Assembly (NCBI RefSeq): GCF_000165395.2
Contig: NC_010574.1
Span: forward strand, 992,001-1,056,000
Source: Babesia bovis T2Bo
Taxonomy: Eukaryota > Apicomplexa > Aconoidasida > Piroplasmida > Babesiidae
Direction: 5' to 3'
Length of the DNA stretch: 64,000 nucleotides
The translations under genes were made by a program, and so were the position numbers. Shown piece after piece: positions 22,315-32,600 of the stretch. Numbering within the stretch: position 1 is the first letter of the stretch; each line of letters opens with the position of its first letter. The notes under the pieces were generated by a model, which saw nothing but the letters and a program-made list of their open reading frames with translations, had not been told where the DNA came from and did no database searches.

Positions 22315-23444
22315 CTTTGTTACAACATGTTTACAGTTATACGATAGCAATGAGATGCAGTGTCATTACTGCTCTCACATCCGCCGACTACAAAGCTTCT
22401 AGTGCATGAGAGAGATAAAAAACGGTTACATGAATAGTCTGTGTATCTATTAAATGGAAGAACTACTGTTAATGGATGTGTATATACCCGTCACGCGTCT
22501 GGCTACACGGCCAGCCTTGGTATGATAAACTAGTAGAATGTTTCTTAATACGATCGGCATAGTAATATACTGTTGTTTCACGGCGCTTACGATTTAACAA
22601 TGGGAGTAAAGTTGATATATGGATAATATAACGCGTGTGTATACCGGTGATGCAGATACTTCATTCCACTAAATGAATAAAAGAATGTATCCATTACATA
22701 TGATAAATACACCAAATTCCACGAGCAGAAAAATTACATAGAATACGGAATCCTGGCAAGCCTTGGAATGGTAGCGCCCATAAAGTTGGAAGCCTCCATC
22801 ATCCACATAACACTGCAAGAATGTTCACAGGTGATCTAAATATGTATTAAACAAACAAATATATTATTATATACGGCCTAAACAGGATTACATAAACAAA
22901 TGCAGTATACACACAAGGGTGAGCCAAACCTAGATAAGAATAATGATGTTGAGACCAATGCTGTTTACTTGATAGAAATCCAGGACTTAGACATAAGAAG
23001 TATGTATAAGAGGGCACGTTATATACGGTCATATAATGCACATAAAATAAATGGTGTTGGATAGATATGTACAGGAGTAGATATTATAGCGAATAGCACA
23101 CGATATGTGAAACTAGGCATATTCTTATAATGATTTCAATGTCATGCGATGTGTCAATAATATTCTTATGTGGCCTGTAGCGCTGCTATCATCGCATTAC
23201 GTGGGGGCCGACACAGAAGAGGACATTAATACAATGTTCTTTGTCGCCTAAATTCCGGCAACAGGACTGAATGGTTTAAAATAACCACAAAACATTGTAC
23301 TTAAACTGCTGGAATAAATAATTTAAAGTTCCGTGTCACTAATTCGTGATCTGTAAGACTTACACATTGCTCTTGAATGTGTTGTATATATTCGACAAAT
23401 ATATCTTACTTTTATGAACAGTTGTACTTATATCGGTAGCGAAG
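22315..23444. other. long intergenic with unresolved minus-strand exons
   Basis: About 1.1 kb between CDGSH (minus) and the CRAL-TRIO gene (plus). Most is AT-rich. On the minus strand, after a good acceptor (TTCTTGCAG), a frame reads CYVDDGGFQLYGRYHSKACQ and continues DSVFY to a possible GTAATT donor. A further acceptor (TTCATTTAG) leads in the same phase to a 23-codon terminal frame. Upstream, 23041-22847 holds another minus ORF (MHYMTVYNVPSYTYFLCLSP...). These may be exons of a small secreted protein, but the starts and joins are unproven. The same block also has a plus-strand open frame without ATG, so the coding strand is uncertain. Confidence 0.25.
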
Positions 23445-24560
23445 ATGATGAAAATGTTTAAGAAGAAAGAACGCAAAAGCGATGATGCCATTAAAATGCC
23501 ACTCGACTCATCGGCTTACATTGATGTAGCTTCATTGGGATTAGTAGAAGGGGTAGGACCCGATTTATTACCAGATTACCGCAGTAGTGGAATAAGCATA
23601 ACAGAATTCATTACGAAATGGGCGAAGCTGTACCCACTGGAAGAAGAAGTTGATGTGGTGGTTAAGAAAATAGATGAACTGCGGAAGTTACTTTGGGATA
23701 TGCCAATGTACAAACCTGAAAACCATAAATCTTCGCAAGGACGTAAATGGTACAAGCTTTGGAATGTAGATCCTGTAGAAGATATTATGCTTAATGAATT
23801 GTATTGGTGTAATGATTTAGTGCTCTTCCGTTACTTGAGAAGCTACAAGTACAAAGTGCAGCAGTCGTTTTTGATGATCAAGAAAACGCTGGCCTGGCGA
23901 CGTTATAAAAAGGTAGAAACCGCCGATCCAGATCTTATTGGACGCTCCAATACCAATGGCATGGTCTACAGGAAAGGATATGATAAAGTGGGCAGACCAT
24001 TTGTATATTTTCGACCTAAAGATGAATCAGATCATAATCGCGATAACCAGGTGATGCTAATCTTTTTGGGCCTGGAACTGAGTACTCAAACTGCTCTATG
24101 GTCACAGGGTAACGACAAAGTAATTATCATTATAGACCTGAACGATTGGTCGCTTAGCTATATGCCCACTATAGAACTAATTATAGACACTGTCAGGGCA
24201 CTTTCTGAGCACTATACCGACGTCATGCACGAGATTATCATCATCGATGCTCCCTTACTCATGGACCCGCTGATGCAGATGATCAAAGCAGTGTTGGACA
24301 CCTCTACCGCAAAAAAAATCAACATGAAGCATAGAGGAAGTCAATTCGAAGCAATGATGAAGGAACGAATGGACCCTTCTCAATTAGAAGTATCAATGGG
24401 AGGGGAAAACAACACACTGTATGACCATAAGCTCTATTGGAAACACGAATCGGAGCAAGCTAGGATCTATAGGGAACGCATTGAAGAATGGGTAAAGTTG
24501 AACGAGCCCGAATGGATCAAAAAGCATGAATCACAAACAAAAACAGGAGAAAACGAGTAA
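23445..24560 (+). CDS. CRAL-TRIO (Sec14-like) lipid-binding protein
   Basis: A single-exon 371-aa protein. Around residues 125-165 it has the CRAL-TRIO N-terminal helix pattern (NDLVLFRYLRSYKYKVQQSF, MIKKTLAWRRYKK). The lipid-binding fold follows, with VGRPFVYFRPKDESD, the strand KVIIIIDLNDWSLSYMP and the block YTDVMHEIIIIDAPLLMDPL. Proteins of this family extract and carry phosphoinositides, tocopherol-like lipids or retinoids between membranes. The N-terminus is basic and lacks a signal peptide, so it is probably cytosolic. A C-terminal Lys/Glu-rich tail follows the domain. The start at ATG 23445 is preceded by stops. No GOLD domain is present, so it is a simple Sec14-type protein rather than SEC14L2-like. 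Confidence 0.88.
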   Translation: MMKMFKKKERKSDDAIKMPLDSSAYIDVASLGLVEGVGPDLLPDYRSSGISITEFITKWAKLYPLEEEVDVVVKKIDELRKLLWDMPMYKPENHKSSQGRKWYKLWNVDPVEDIMLNELYWCNDLVLFRYLRSYKYKVQQSFLMIKKTLAWRRYKKVETADPDLIGRSNTNGMVYRKGYDKVGRPFVYFRPKDESDHNRDNQVMLIFLGLELSTQTALWSQGNDKVIIIIDLNDWSLSYMPTIELIIDTVRALSEHYTDVMHEIIIIDAPLLMDPLMQMIKAVLDTSTAKKINMKHRGSQFEAMMKERMDPSQLEVSMGGENNTLYDHKLYWKHESEQARIYRERIEEWVKLNEPEWIKKHESQTKTGENE

Positions 24561-25249
24561 TGCGTGCCAAGCATAAAGGGCTTGCCGTCGAAGATTCCTC
24601 CGCTGAAATGGCGTAACTCTACACCCGAAATACCTAGGCGTGGAGTAAATATAGATGTTGTGTTTATAATGTAGCCATTAATTGAAAATAAAATGTACGG
24701 TTCATCCTGGTTACGTCAGGTAATGCACCACTAGATATACCGGAATTGTAATATCGCACATACCAGCATATGGCAAAGCTTACAGCTGAGTATTAATAGC
24801 GTGCTAGTATTTTAGATGGTTGCTGTACTTGAAGGATCCCTGTGTTTACGGTAGTTGTAGTAAATAGCTGAACTAGACACTGAAATACGTTACTACGCAG
24901 AAAATGGTTAACCATGCTATCCAAACAACACTTAATTCCTTACACAAACAATATATATCATAATGATGAACATAGTTCAACATTGTGTGTGGAATTCCGA
25001 AAATCTTCCCCGAAAATGGACAAGTGGGACGATAACTTTATACGAGAATCAATGATTACATCTCACATGAACACAATATCCATTAACCACAAGGTTTCTA
25101 GAAGGTTACTTAATATGCCGTAATGGAATACCAACACCAATGTGTGGATGTTTCCGTGGTGGTATCATTGTGTGTCATTCTTTCTTCCATAGAGGGCGAC
25201 GGATTTTGAAATCCTTGCCTGAAACCATAGACGTATTTGGTTCGGAAAA
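24561..25249. other. intergenic CRAL-TRIO / LETM1
   Basis: About 690 bp between two plus-strand genes. A 69-codon frame at 24914-25123 has an ATG but a composition like the spacer and no family resemblance; I do not call it. This is probably the LETM1 promoter and 5' UTR. Confidence 0.45.
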
Positions 25250-27697
25250 ATGTGGAAGAGTATTGTAAGCGTGGATAACGCTGCAATTACTCTACGGGGT
25301 AGAGGATACATAGGATCAAAGCGCGTTGGTCGACCTGCTTTTGCTAAAACTGATTCAACAATCATACATAAAGATGTATGTGGAATTAGCATTGTCGGAG
25401 CTAATGAAATTCAGAATGAAAAGCAGTATTTGGATGATCACTGTGCAAAAGACGTTCGTGTAGACGCTGACACCGTTGGAACACTGTCTGGCATAGAATC
25501 AGACAATAACCCATATAAGGATGGATGCCGTAGTGTCTTTGGCGCGAATATGTATTTCAATATGCCATGGAATACGTGCTTGAGGACATCGGCACATTAC
25601 CCCTTTTCAATGTTAACATGGATACCTTCATCTGTCTGCGGTTTTACGCGAATGAATTCTACGAATGTTACTGGTATGAGCACATCAAATAACCGTCTTG
25701 GCGTTATGTTCATTCAGAATAATTCTAACATCAGGCATTGGATTGCTAATCCTCATCGCAGCTTTATGCATGGTACAGAACCAATACACCAACGTAATAG
25801 ATCTTCGATTGGTTTTAATTTTAATGGACGGTGCTTTGGGTCTCTGAAGGATGGTAATCCTGGTCGTTATGGCTACGGTAAAGACACGGGCGTGGCCCAT
25901 GTTAAAAAGGGTTGGACAAAGACCAAGAGTATTGTTAACATCTCTTTCAGACTGATTAGATGGGCTGTAGTAATGCCTTTTAGGTTTGGTAAGTGGACAC
26001 TCAATGTAGTTTCTTGGCTTTTTAAAGCCATAGGCCACATCGTAAGTGTATGTGGCAGAGCAGTCGTTGTGGCAAGGGTAGGGGGTGTATCGGGTATAGT
26101 CAAAAGTATTGTGGATGGTATAAAACACACGATTCATTGGTGTAAAACGGGCTTCAGGCTCTACTTTGCCAATGTGAAGGTATCGTATTACATTTTGCTC
26201 AAAAGGCTGAAAGGACATCCTATGAAATACAATGAACGTAAACTGCTGATGAACACTTTGAATGACGCTCTAAAGTTGGTTCCATTCTCTTTCTTTTTAA
26301 TAGTCCCGTTTGCTGAATTATTGCTGCCAGTGGCTATAAGATTGTTCCCTCAAATGCTTCCTTCTACTTTCAGGACTGACAATTCCAAGAGCGATGATTA
26401 CCTCCAGAAAAAACTATTGGCCAAGAAAGAGCTGGCGCAATTCTTTCAGGAGCTGGTACAAGAACGTACCAATCAACTTCTGCAGGATGAGTTGGACTCT
26501 AGCTTAAAGACGAAGATGGAAGCTTTGAAAGACTTCCAGGAGCGCATTTTGAACAAGAATGACAAAGATGTGAATCCATTCCTCAGCTCAAATGAACTGC
26601 TCGTTTTTGCCAAGATATTCAAGAAAGAATTCAAATTGGACCAGATGAACCTGGAAACATTGAAGGTTATGTGTAAACTATTGGGTATAACTCCATTCAG
26701 TATGAGGTCGCATGTGGTACTTCAGCTTAGGCATCATTTGTTGAAGATACAACGAGAGGATAGGCTTATTATGTGGGAGGGAGTCGACAGTCTGACAACA
26801 GAAGAGTTGCAAGAAGCTTGTAGAGATCGTGCCATGAAATTCTATAACATCAGTAAGGATCAACTGAAGCAACAGCTGCAACAGTGGTTGGATCTATCCA
26901 GCATGCCTGAAATATCTCCTATATTGTTACTATGGAGCAGGTGTATCACTATGACCCATGAGCCTATGGCAATAGAGGCTGATGACGAGACTGCAGCTCA
27001 AGATGGCACTTTTGTACAGCCAGGAGTTGATGATAAAGATGCAGCAAGCGCCGCTTATGAATGTACCAAGGTAGGTGAGAAGTTCGCTGAAGAGGTAACT
27101 ACGGCACAAAAGGCTTGCTCAACTGGCATGATGAAGGCAATGACAGATGCAGCCGAAGTGGATGCACAGAAACTTGTATATAATGAAGAAAGACTGGCGG
27201 AGCTGTCTCAAAAGGCTAAAGAACTTAAGGACATAATAAAGGGCAATGTTAAACCACCATCGGAGGAAGAGATCACAGTAGACAGTGAATTAGATGATAT
27301 CAGGTCCATCGAAATGATGGAGAAAGAGGATGCTGAAGATTTGGTGCTTAATTTCGAACATGATGACCACGTTATTCGTCATACAAAGGAAATAAGCCAG
27401 ATGGCGCCTCTGTCGAAGAAGGAAATATTAATGAGGCATGAAGAACTATTATCAGCATTGCATCTGCAAAGTCAAATCAGTGACCTTCAGCATAGTCAGC
27501 TCACAGAAATGTTCACTTTCCTCCTTAAATTGTCGGAGGATCCGAAATCCATGGCCGAGGAGGAATTCGCTCAGTCCGTAGACGAATTAGTGGCTTCAAC
27601 ACGTTCTGAAATGGAGAAGATTGAAGAGCTAACATCACAATTTGATAGACACAAGCTTTCTGACGAAGAAACTCCTCACACTTCAAAAGAAAGTTAA
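25250..27697 (+). CDS. LETM1: LETM1 mitochondrial cation/proton exchanger
   Basis: A single-exon 815-aa protein. The LETM1 core starts near residue 310 with ILLKRLKGHPMKYNERKLLM. The conserved membrane segment LVPFSFFLIVPFAELLLPVA follows, then IRLFPQMLPSTF, the strongest marker of the family. Next come the ribosome-binding-like domain with MSLE/LETLKVMCKLLGITPF and LRHHLLKIQREDRLI..EGVDSLTTEELQ, and two long Glu/Lys-rich coiled coils to the C-terminus. LETM1 sits in the inner mitochondrial membrane and exchanges K+ (or Ca2+) for H+, controlling matrix volume. The first 300 residues are an unusually long, low-similarity N-terminal extension that must include the import signal (MWKSIVSVDNAAITLRGRGY). 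EF-hands seen in animal LETM1 are not evident. Confidence 0.88.
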   Translation: MWKSIVSVDNAAITLRGRGYIGSKRVGRPAFAKTDSTIIHKDVCGISIVGANEIQNEKQYLDDHCAKDVRVDADTVGTLSGIESDNNPYKDGCRSVFGANMYFNMPWNTCLRTSAHYPFSMLTWIPSSVCGFTRMNSTNVTGMSTSNNRLGVMFIQNNSNIRHWIANPHRSFMHGTEPIHQRNRSSIGFNFNGRCFGSLKDGNPGRYGYGKDTGVAHVKKGWTKTKSIVNISFRLIRWAVVMPFRFGKWTLNVVSWLFKAIGHIVSVCGRAVVVARVGGVSGIVKSIVDGIKHTIHWCKTGFRLYFANVKVSYYILLKRLKGHPMKYNERKLLMNTLNDALKLVPFSFFLIVPFAELLLPVAIRLFPQMLPSTFRTDNSKSDDYLQKKLLAKKELAQFFQELVQERTNQLLQDELDSSLKTKMEALKDFQERILNKNDKDVNPFLSSNELLVFAKIFKKEFKLDQMNLETLKVMCKLLGITPFSMRSHVVLQLRHHLLKIQREDRLIMWEGVDSLTTEELQEACRDRAMKFYNISKDQLKQQLQQWLDLSSMPEISPILLLWSRCITMTHEPMAIEADDETAAQDGTFVQPGVDDKDAASAAYECTKVGEKFAEEVTTAQKACSTGMMKAMTDAAEVDAQKLVYNEERLAELSQKAKELKDIIKGNVKPPSEEEITVDSELDDIRSIEMMEKEDAEDLVLNFEHDDHVIRHTKEISQMAPLSKKEILMRHEELLSALHLQSQISDLQHSQLTEMFTFLLKLSEDPKSMAEEEFAQSVDELVASTRSEMEKIEELTSQFDRHKLSDEETPHTSKES

Positions 27698-27911
27698 ACT
27701 ATGATTTAATATCGCTACTTGGTACTAAAACGCTTAGATTGAGATGATATAACTATCATGCCCTTTGATTTGGCAATAAAGGTGATCTCCATAGTGGCGT
27801 TGTATTGCTTATTTGCTGTGTATGTCAAAATCTATAACACCAACAGTGTCCTCAGTTTTACATATCGTACACTAACATTCACACATGTTACCACGATTTT
27901 TGCAGTATTTA

Positions 27912-29236
27912 TCATGCCTCAGCTGCGTTTGCGGATAGCATGCCGGCTATTGAGCAATATGATACCGAAGAGTCACTACGTTCCGAGCACTTGCTTGACT
28001 GAACCAGAGTTATTTTTATATATTTGTTACTCACTTGAGTGTATGACAACATTTTAGAAGTGATTTTCAATTGGCTCATAGATATTAGTTTCAGCAAGAC
28101 TTCAATGGGATGCCGGCCGCAAATTGTATTCTTTGTTTTTCTGAGATAAGCAAGGAATCCTGAAAACAATGAACATATGTATCTTCGAAACATACCTTCT
28201 AGGTCATGCTCGACGATGAGTTTAACTCCATCCAGGTCCAAGGATTCAATTGCCTTCCAAATGGGCATATCTTGATCCTCAAAACCAGTTCGAGTGAAAC
28301 CAAAGCTATGTAAGTATAGCAACACTGCCATATATTACCAACCGTTTACCGAAGTGACAAAAATCCGATGATATCACAAAAATAGTGTCCTATGGAATTT
28401 ATACGATCATAGACTTTTCATACCTCCTTTTCAAAGTATGGGAGTAGCGCTTGACCTGTTTGGCTATGGAAATGAACAATCATCTACATACCAACATCTT
28501 CCAAGCCTTCATTGAGCATGTATCCAACGACAATAGGCACAACCTTGATGTGGTCTGCATTGGACCTGTTATATTTATTAAGTTTAGACATAATGTTAAC
28601 GACTCAACGGTGGGCAATTTTACACTTAAATTACACTCACTTATTAGCTACATAATGGAGAATTGGCAATTGCATTTCAATGGAATGCTCCTCTTCAGAG
28701 TTCCTTTTGCTGAGCTCTTTGAAGCACTTCCCCTTCAATAATTCAGTAGTTATGTCATTGTCCACTTGCAGCTCCCCGAAAGGTGTTTGTAGTGTTGATG
28801 AAACATCTACTGCACAACCCTTTAGTGGCAAATGGTGCGATGGGCCAAGGATGAATACCGTGTTCCTGCATATGTTTCTTCAATTATGATAGGACTTACA
28901 CCTTCTTTGTATCTATAATACCGTATGACATCCCCGCTGTTTTTAACGAATATGCATAGCCAGCATGACTTAATATGTCGTTAACAGAATCTTGTTTATA
29001 CTTACGGTGATATTATGTACTTTAAAGCAGAGCCAAAAGGCTCAACTGCTTGAGACAGCGCCTGATCGATTTGTTCGGTAAGTATTTCAGCTGTAAAAGT
29101 ATGTTACATATATGGAAAAAGGTTTTGCAGTGTAATTCGAGAATGTGTAAGCGCGATGTGTAGACACTAGATAAATAGAAAAGTCGTTCTCACCATCGTT
29201 ACTATACCAACTTCCAGCGTGAATGGATCGTCTCAT
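27912..29236 (-). CDS. MEMO1: MEMO1 homologue, 10 exons
   Basis: Exons on the minus strand: 29236-29194, 29090-29006, 28968-28900, 28865-28641, 28565-28492, 28455-28424, 28389-28343, 28305-28196, 28159-28035, 27998-27912. The frame closes at 298 aa, against 297 in human MEMO1. All family landmarks are present: MRRSIHAGSWYS, SPHAGYAYS (His44), FILGPSHH (His76/77), EEEHSIEMQLP, VISSDFCHFG, NTICGRHPIEVLL (Cys242) and YTQSSKCSERSDSSVSY. The His/His/Cys set is the metal (copper/iron) site of the fold. Eight introns are 34-37 or about 75 nt and one is 103 nt; the donor at 28342 is an unusual GTTGGT but gives the exact family match. MEMO proteins protect against copper-driven oxidation in other organisms; the role here is inferred. 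It converges with LETM1. Confidence 0.93.
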
Positions 29237-29683
29237 TGTTGTATATGTTAATGCAACCTTTCCGAATACTGAAATATGGTACAAGTCATTTAACGCTTGG
29301 ATCTAACACAAGACCACCACATGGAATCTTCCCTGTGCTTCAATATTCGCTAAAATTGAGCTCCACACCTCACTAAAGTCATACATAATTATGCTGCAAC
29401 ATAAACAATTATTTAGTGTTTATAATGAATAACATTACATAAACTAATATGCAATTTTGACTTCATTATACTGTTTGCTGGGATTTGTGAATGGACGCCA
29501 TAAACAATGGTATATATGCAATAGATGTTAGACGTAATCACTTTTGGTATTACACGTGGTTGATATTAGTGAAATTGACTTTTAACGGTTTAAGGAAGTA
29601 AAATAGCGAAGTGTCATAGGATTGTGAATACCGACACTTCTCGTGTTTTAATTTACTATCAAACCTGCTGCAATTGTCATAAT
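29237..29683. other. intergenic MEMO1 / acidic protein
   Basis: About 450 bp on the 5' side of MEMO1 and the 3' side of the acidic gene. A two-exon minus-strand reading (ATG near 29493, acceptor near 29365) would give a 29-residue basic peptide, but the model is weak and I do not call it. Confidence 0.4.
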
Positions 29684-32600
29684 TTATTGCTGGTCCTTAG
29701 TGGACAGTTGCATAAATGCTTGGAACTGTTTGAATTTTTCATACTCTTGTTCCATTCTATTGAAGTCCATTGTAGAAGGGGCATCGGAGAGCTGAGAAAA
29801 CGTTCCGAAGAACATATGTACATTTTTCATGCTGTTGGATTCTATAGGCTTCTCAGTTGTTGCACTTTCATGGACCGTAATATTCTTCGTTGAGTCTTTG
29901 TTTGCCATGTTCTCCATAATATTTCTGTTTTGGCTTGAGTTATCTCTTGGGATGCTTGACCATGTTGATGCCTTGAGGTTGCTATCGTCTCTAGAGCTGG
30001 TGGGTTCTGTTTTATGGGCGCTTTCATGTAACATGGCATCGGTCTCATTCTCTACGTTGGAAGGGTTAATGTTGATATCACCATCGCGGCTCAGCAGGGT
30101 ATATAGTTCCTCTAATTCCTTCAAAAAGCTTTCATCATCCATTAAATCTTCAAATAGCATTTTATCTATGCCACCTGCATTGTAGAGTGTTTCATTTACC
30201 TCAATAGGTGTATCAATGGAATCCTCTGTTGTCATCTCTTCTGACCTTTCAATACCAGGGCCATCATTCTTCGTTTTTTCATCCATTCTAGAATTTCCCA
30301 TAATCTCTTCACTACTGATTTCTTCATGTTTATGTATAAATTCACTGTCACACTTGCATTCACATTGAGGTTGTTTTTCGTAGTCTTGCTGAAGGCCAAC
30401 CCACATATCATTCTGTGAACTATGATCTGTCGATACTTCCTGATCCTCAAATGTAGATTCTAGATTTTTAAAGTCCTTCATAAGAATTTCGTCTACAGAT
30501 ACAGCATTCTGTCTCTCATAGATAATGTTTTCTTCGGGTAGTCCTTCCTTCACCACATAGTCTTCATAGTCCTTGGAGTGTTCCTGTTCCACATCTGGAA
30601 TGTCTTCCCGTGGTGTGGATGCTTCATTTATTGTATCGCTTAGTTGCTCTTGTGTCTTTATAGACTCTTCTTCGTCCTTAGGGCTATCCTTTTCTGCCGG
30701 CCCAATAGATTCCATTGAACGGCTGGATGAATCACCAGTATTTGCAACTTCAGGCAATAACTTTGATATTTTATCTTCTCTGACACTATCCTCTCTCTTG
30801 GGCATGGCAGCCTGCATAGACTCAGTTTGACTGGTTGAAATAGCATTACTTTCTGATTCGATTACTTTCGTAGTTTCACCTTCAATTACGTTCTTATCAC
30901 TGTCAATCACATCCTTATCAGAAACGACTTCTGCATCACACTTGATTGAGTTGGGGTGTATGTCATCCGTTGAAAGGATGCATGTTACATTTTCATGTAC
31001 GTCCGTAGAATTAGCGTCAGTTACTTGGCATATAGCATTTTCAAAGCGGTCTTTCTTTTCTTCAATGGGCTTGGTTGTTATTTTTTCTTCAGGGATTGTT
31101 TCTATTTCGGTAACCGTAATTGTCTCACCTGATGGGTATTCGTCTTTCATTTTCTCAATGGTATTGCCTTCAGTACTAGTGTTACTTGTAACATCCTTGA
31201 CATCACTTGCTTCCACAGGGGCTACTGAAGAATCAACCGGCATATGAATGATACCCGACTCAATATGACCCTCTGTTTTTTCTACAACTTCTACTTCAAC
31301 TGAAGTTTCCGTTTGTTCCAATGCGGCTTCAGTAGTTGTTTGGACAATATGGTGATCCATTCCAGAAGTTCTTTCTATTTGATCCGATGGGCAACTAAGT
31401 GTTTCATTGGTTATGGGTTGAACATGACTGTCCATCTCATCTTCTTTTGATAGGCACTTTTCGTCTTCTACTTCTGAATCCTTTAGTTCTTCTTTTACCA
31501 TTGTTGATATATTCAGATCAGTTATCCCGGAATGAAGTTCAATATTTTGCTTTCCTTTCGCATCAATCGTTTCATCCTCTGCCGTTTTTGATGACGATAT
31601 ATCAGCTTCATGAATAACTATCTCATCCCTATTTTGGGGATCAGCACCAGTTTCATCATCCTCATTCTCTCTATCGACGGAATCTACTTGTGGCACATCT
31701 TCCGGTTCAGCATCAATATCAGTGACTCTTATAACTATATCTGCAGCTATATATTTAGTGTCCACTTGACTTATTTCCGTTTGTACATTTTTATCAATAA
31801 AGGCTCTTGATACATCTCCCTCATTGTAAGGCGTGTATGAGCTAAGATGCTTGTTTATATGATTGATATGCTTCTTGATTGTGTTTATCTCATTCCTTAT
31901 ACTGATAATGGCTTCCCACATCTCCATTGGATTTACTTCCATTTTAATATTAGGGTCGATGGGCCCTACATCGTTAATCTCATCTCTTGTTGCTCTTACT
32001 AGGTTCGTATTAGCACTATCTTCTAAATGAGAAGACACAATTTCTGCTCTCCTAGCTACAGATTCGGTAGGAATGCATTCAGAAGCTTGTGCTCCACTAT
32101 CAGGAATGTTGCTCTCCACTTCTAACGGTTTAATACGCTTCTCTTCTCTTTCAACATTAATTTGTTCTTCATCAACAGATTTACGTCGTTTTTCTTTTCT
32201 TTCAAGATTTGTAGGTTCCTCTATTATTGCAATGGGTATTGATACTACTGTCACTATTGGGCTTTCAATCTGTACATTTCCTCCGGTTACTTCAAGTGAC
32301 CCATGAGCTTCAATTGGTGATATATTGTCGGATTCTCTCTCAATGACATGCACTTCCGCTATAGAATCAACTATAACAAATTTGTTGGTGGGCTCTAAAG
32401 TTTCCTCCTTTCCGTCTAATGCTAAACTCGTAACTATCATTGTTACCTCCGTGCTTTCAATAAGAGATTCACCTTCTGTAGCAACTTCTTCAACTGCCTT
32501 TTCATCTACATTTGCCGTTTCAATAATAGCTCTGGTTGGTTTTTCTTCTTTAACTGCATCATCAATTTCCCCGGGGATGGACGATGTTTCTTCCTTATCA

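Noticed and set aside
24914..25123. 69-codon plus-strand ORF upstream of LETM1
   Set aside because: No domain, spacer-like composition, and no sign of splicing to LETM1.
29340..29500. Two-exon reading giving a 29-residue basic peptide
   Set aside because: Model depends on an untested acceptor and the peptide matches no known small ribosomal protein.
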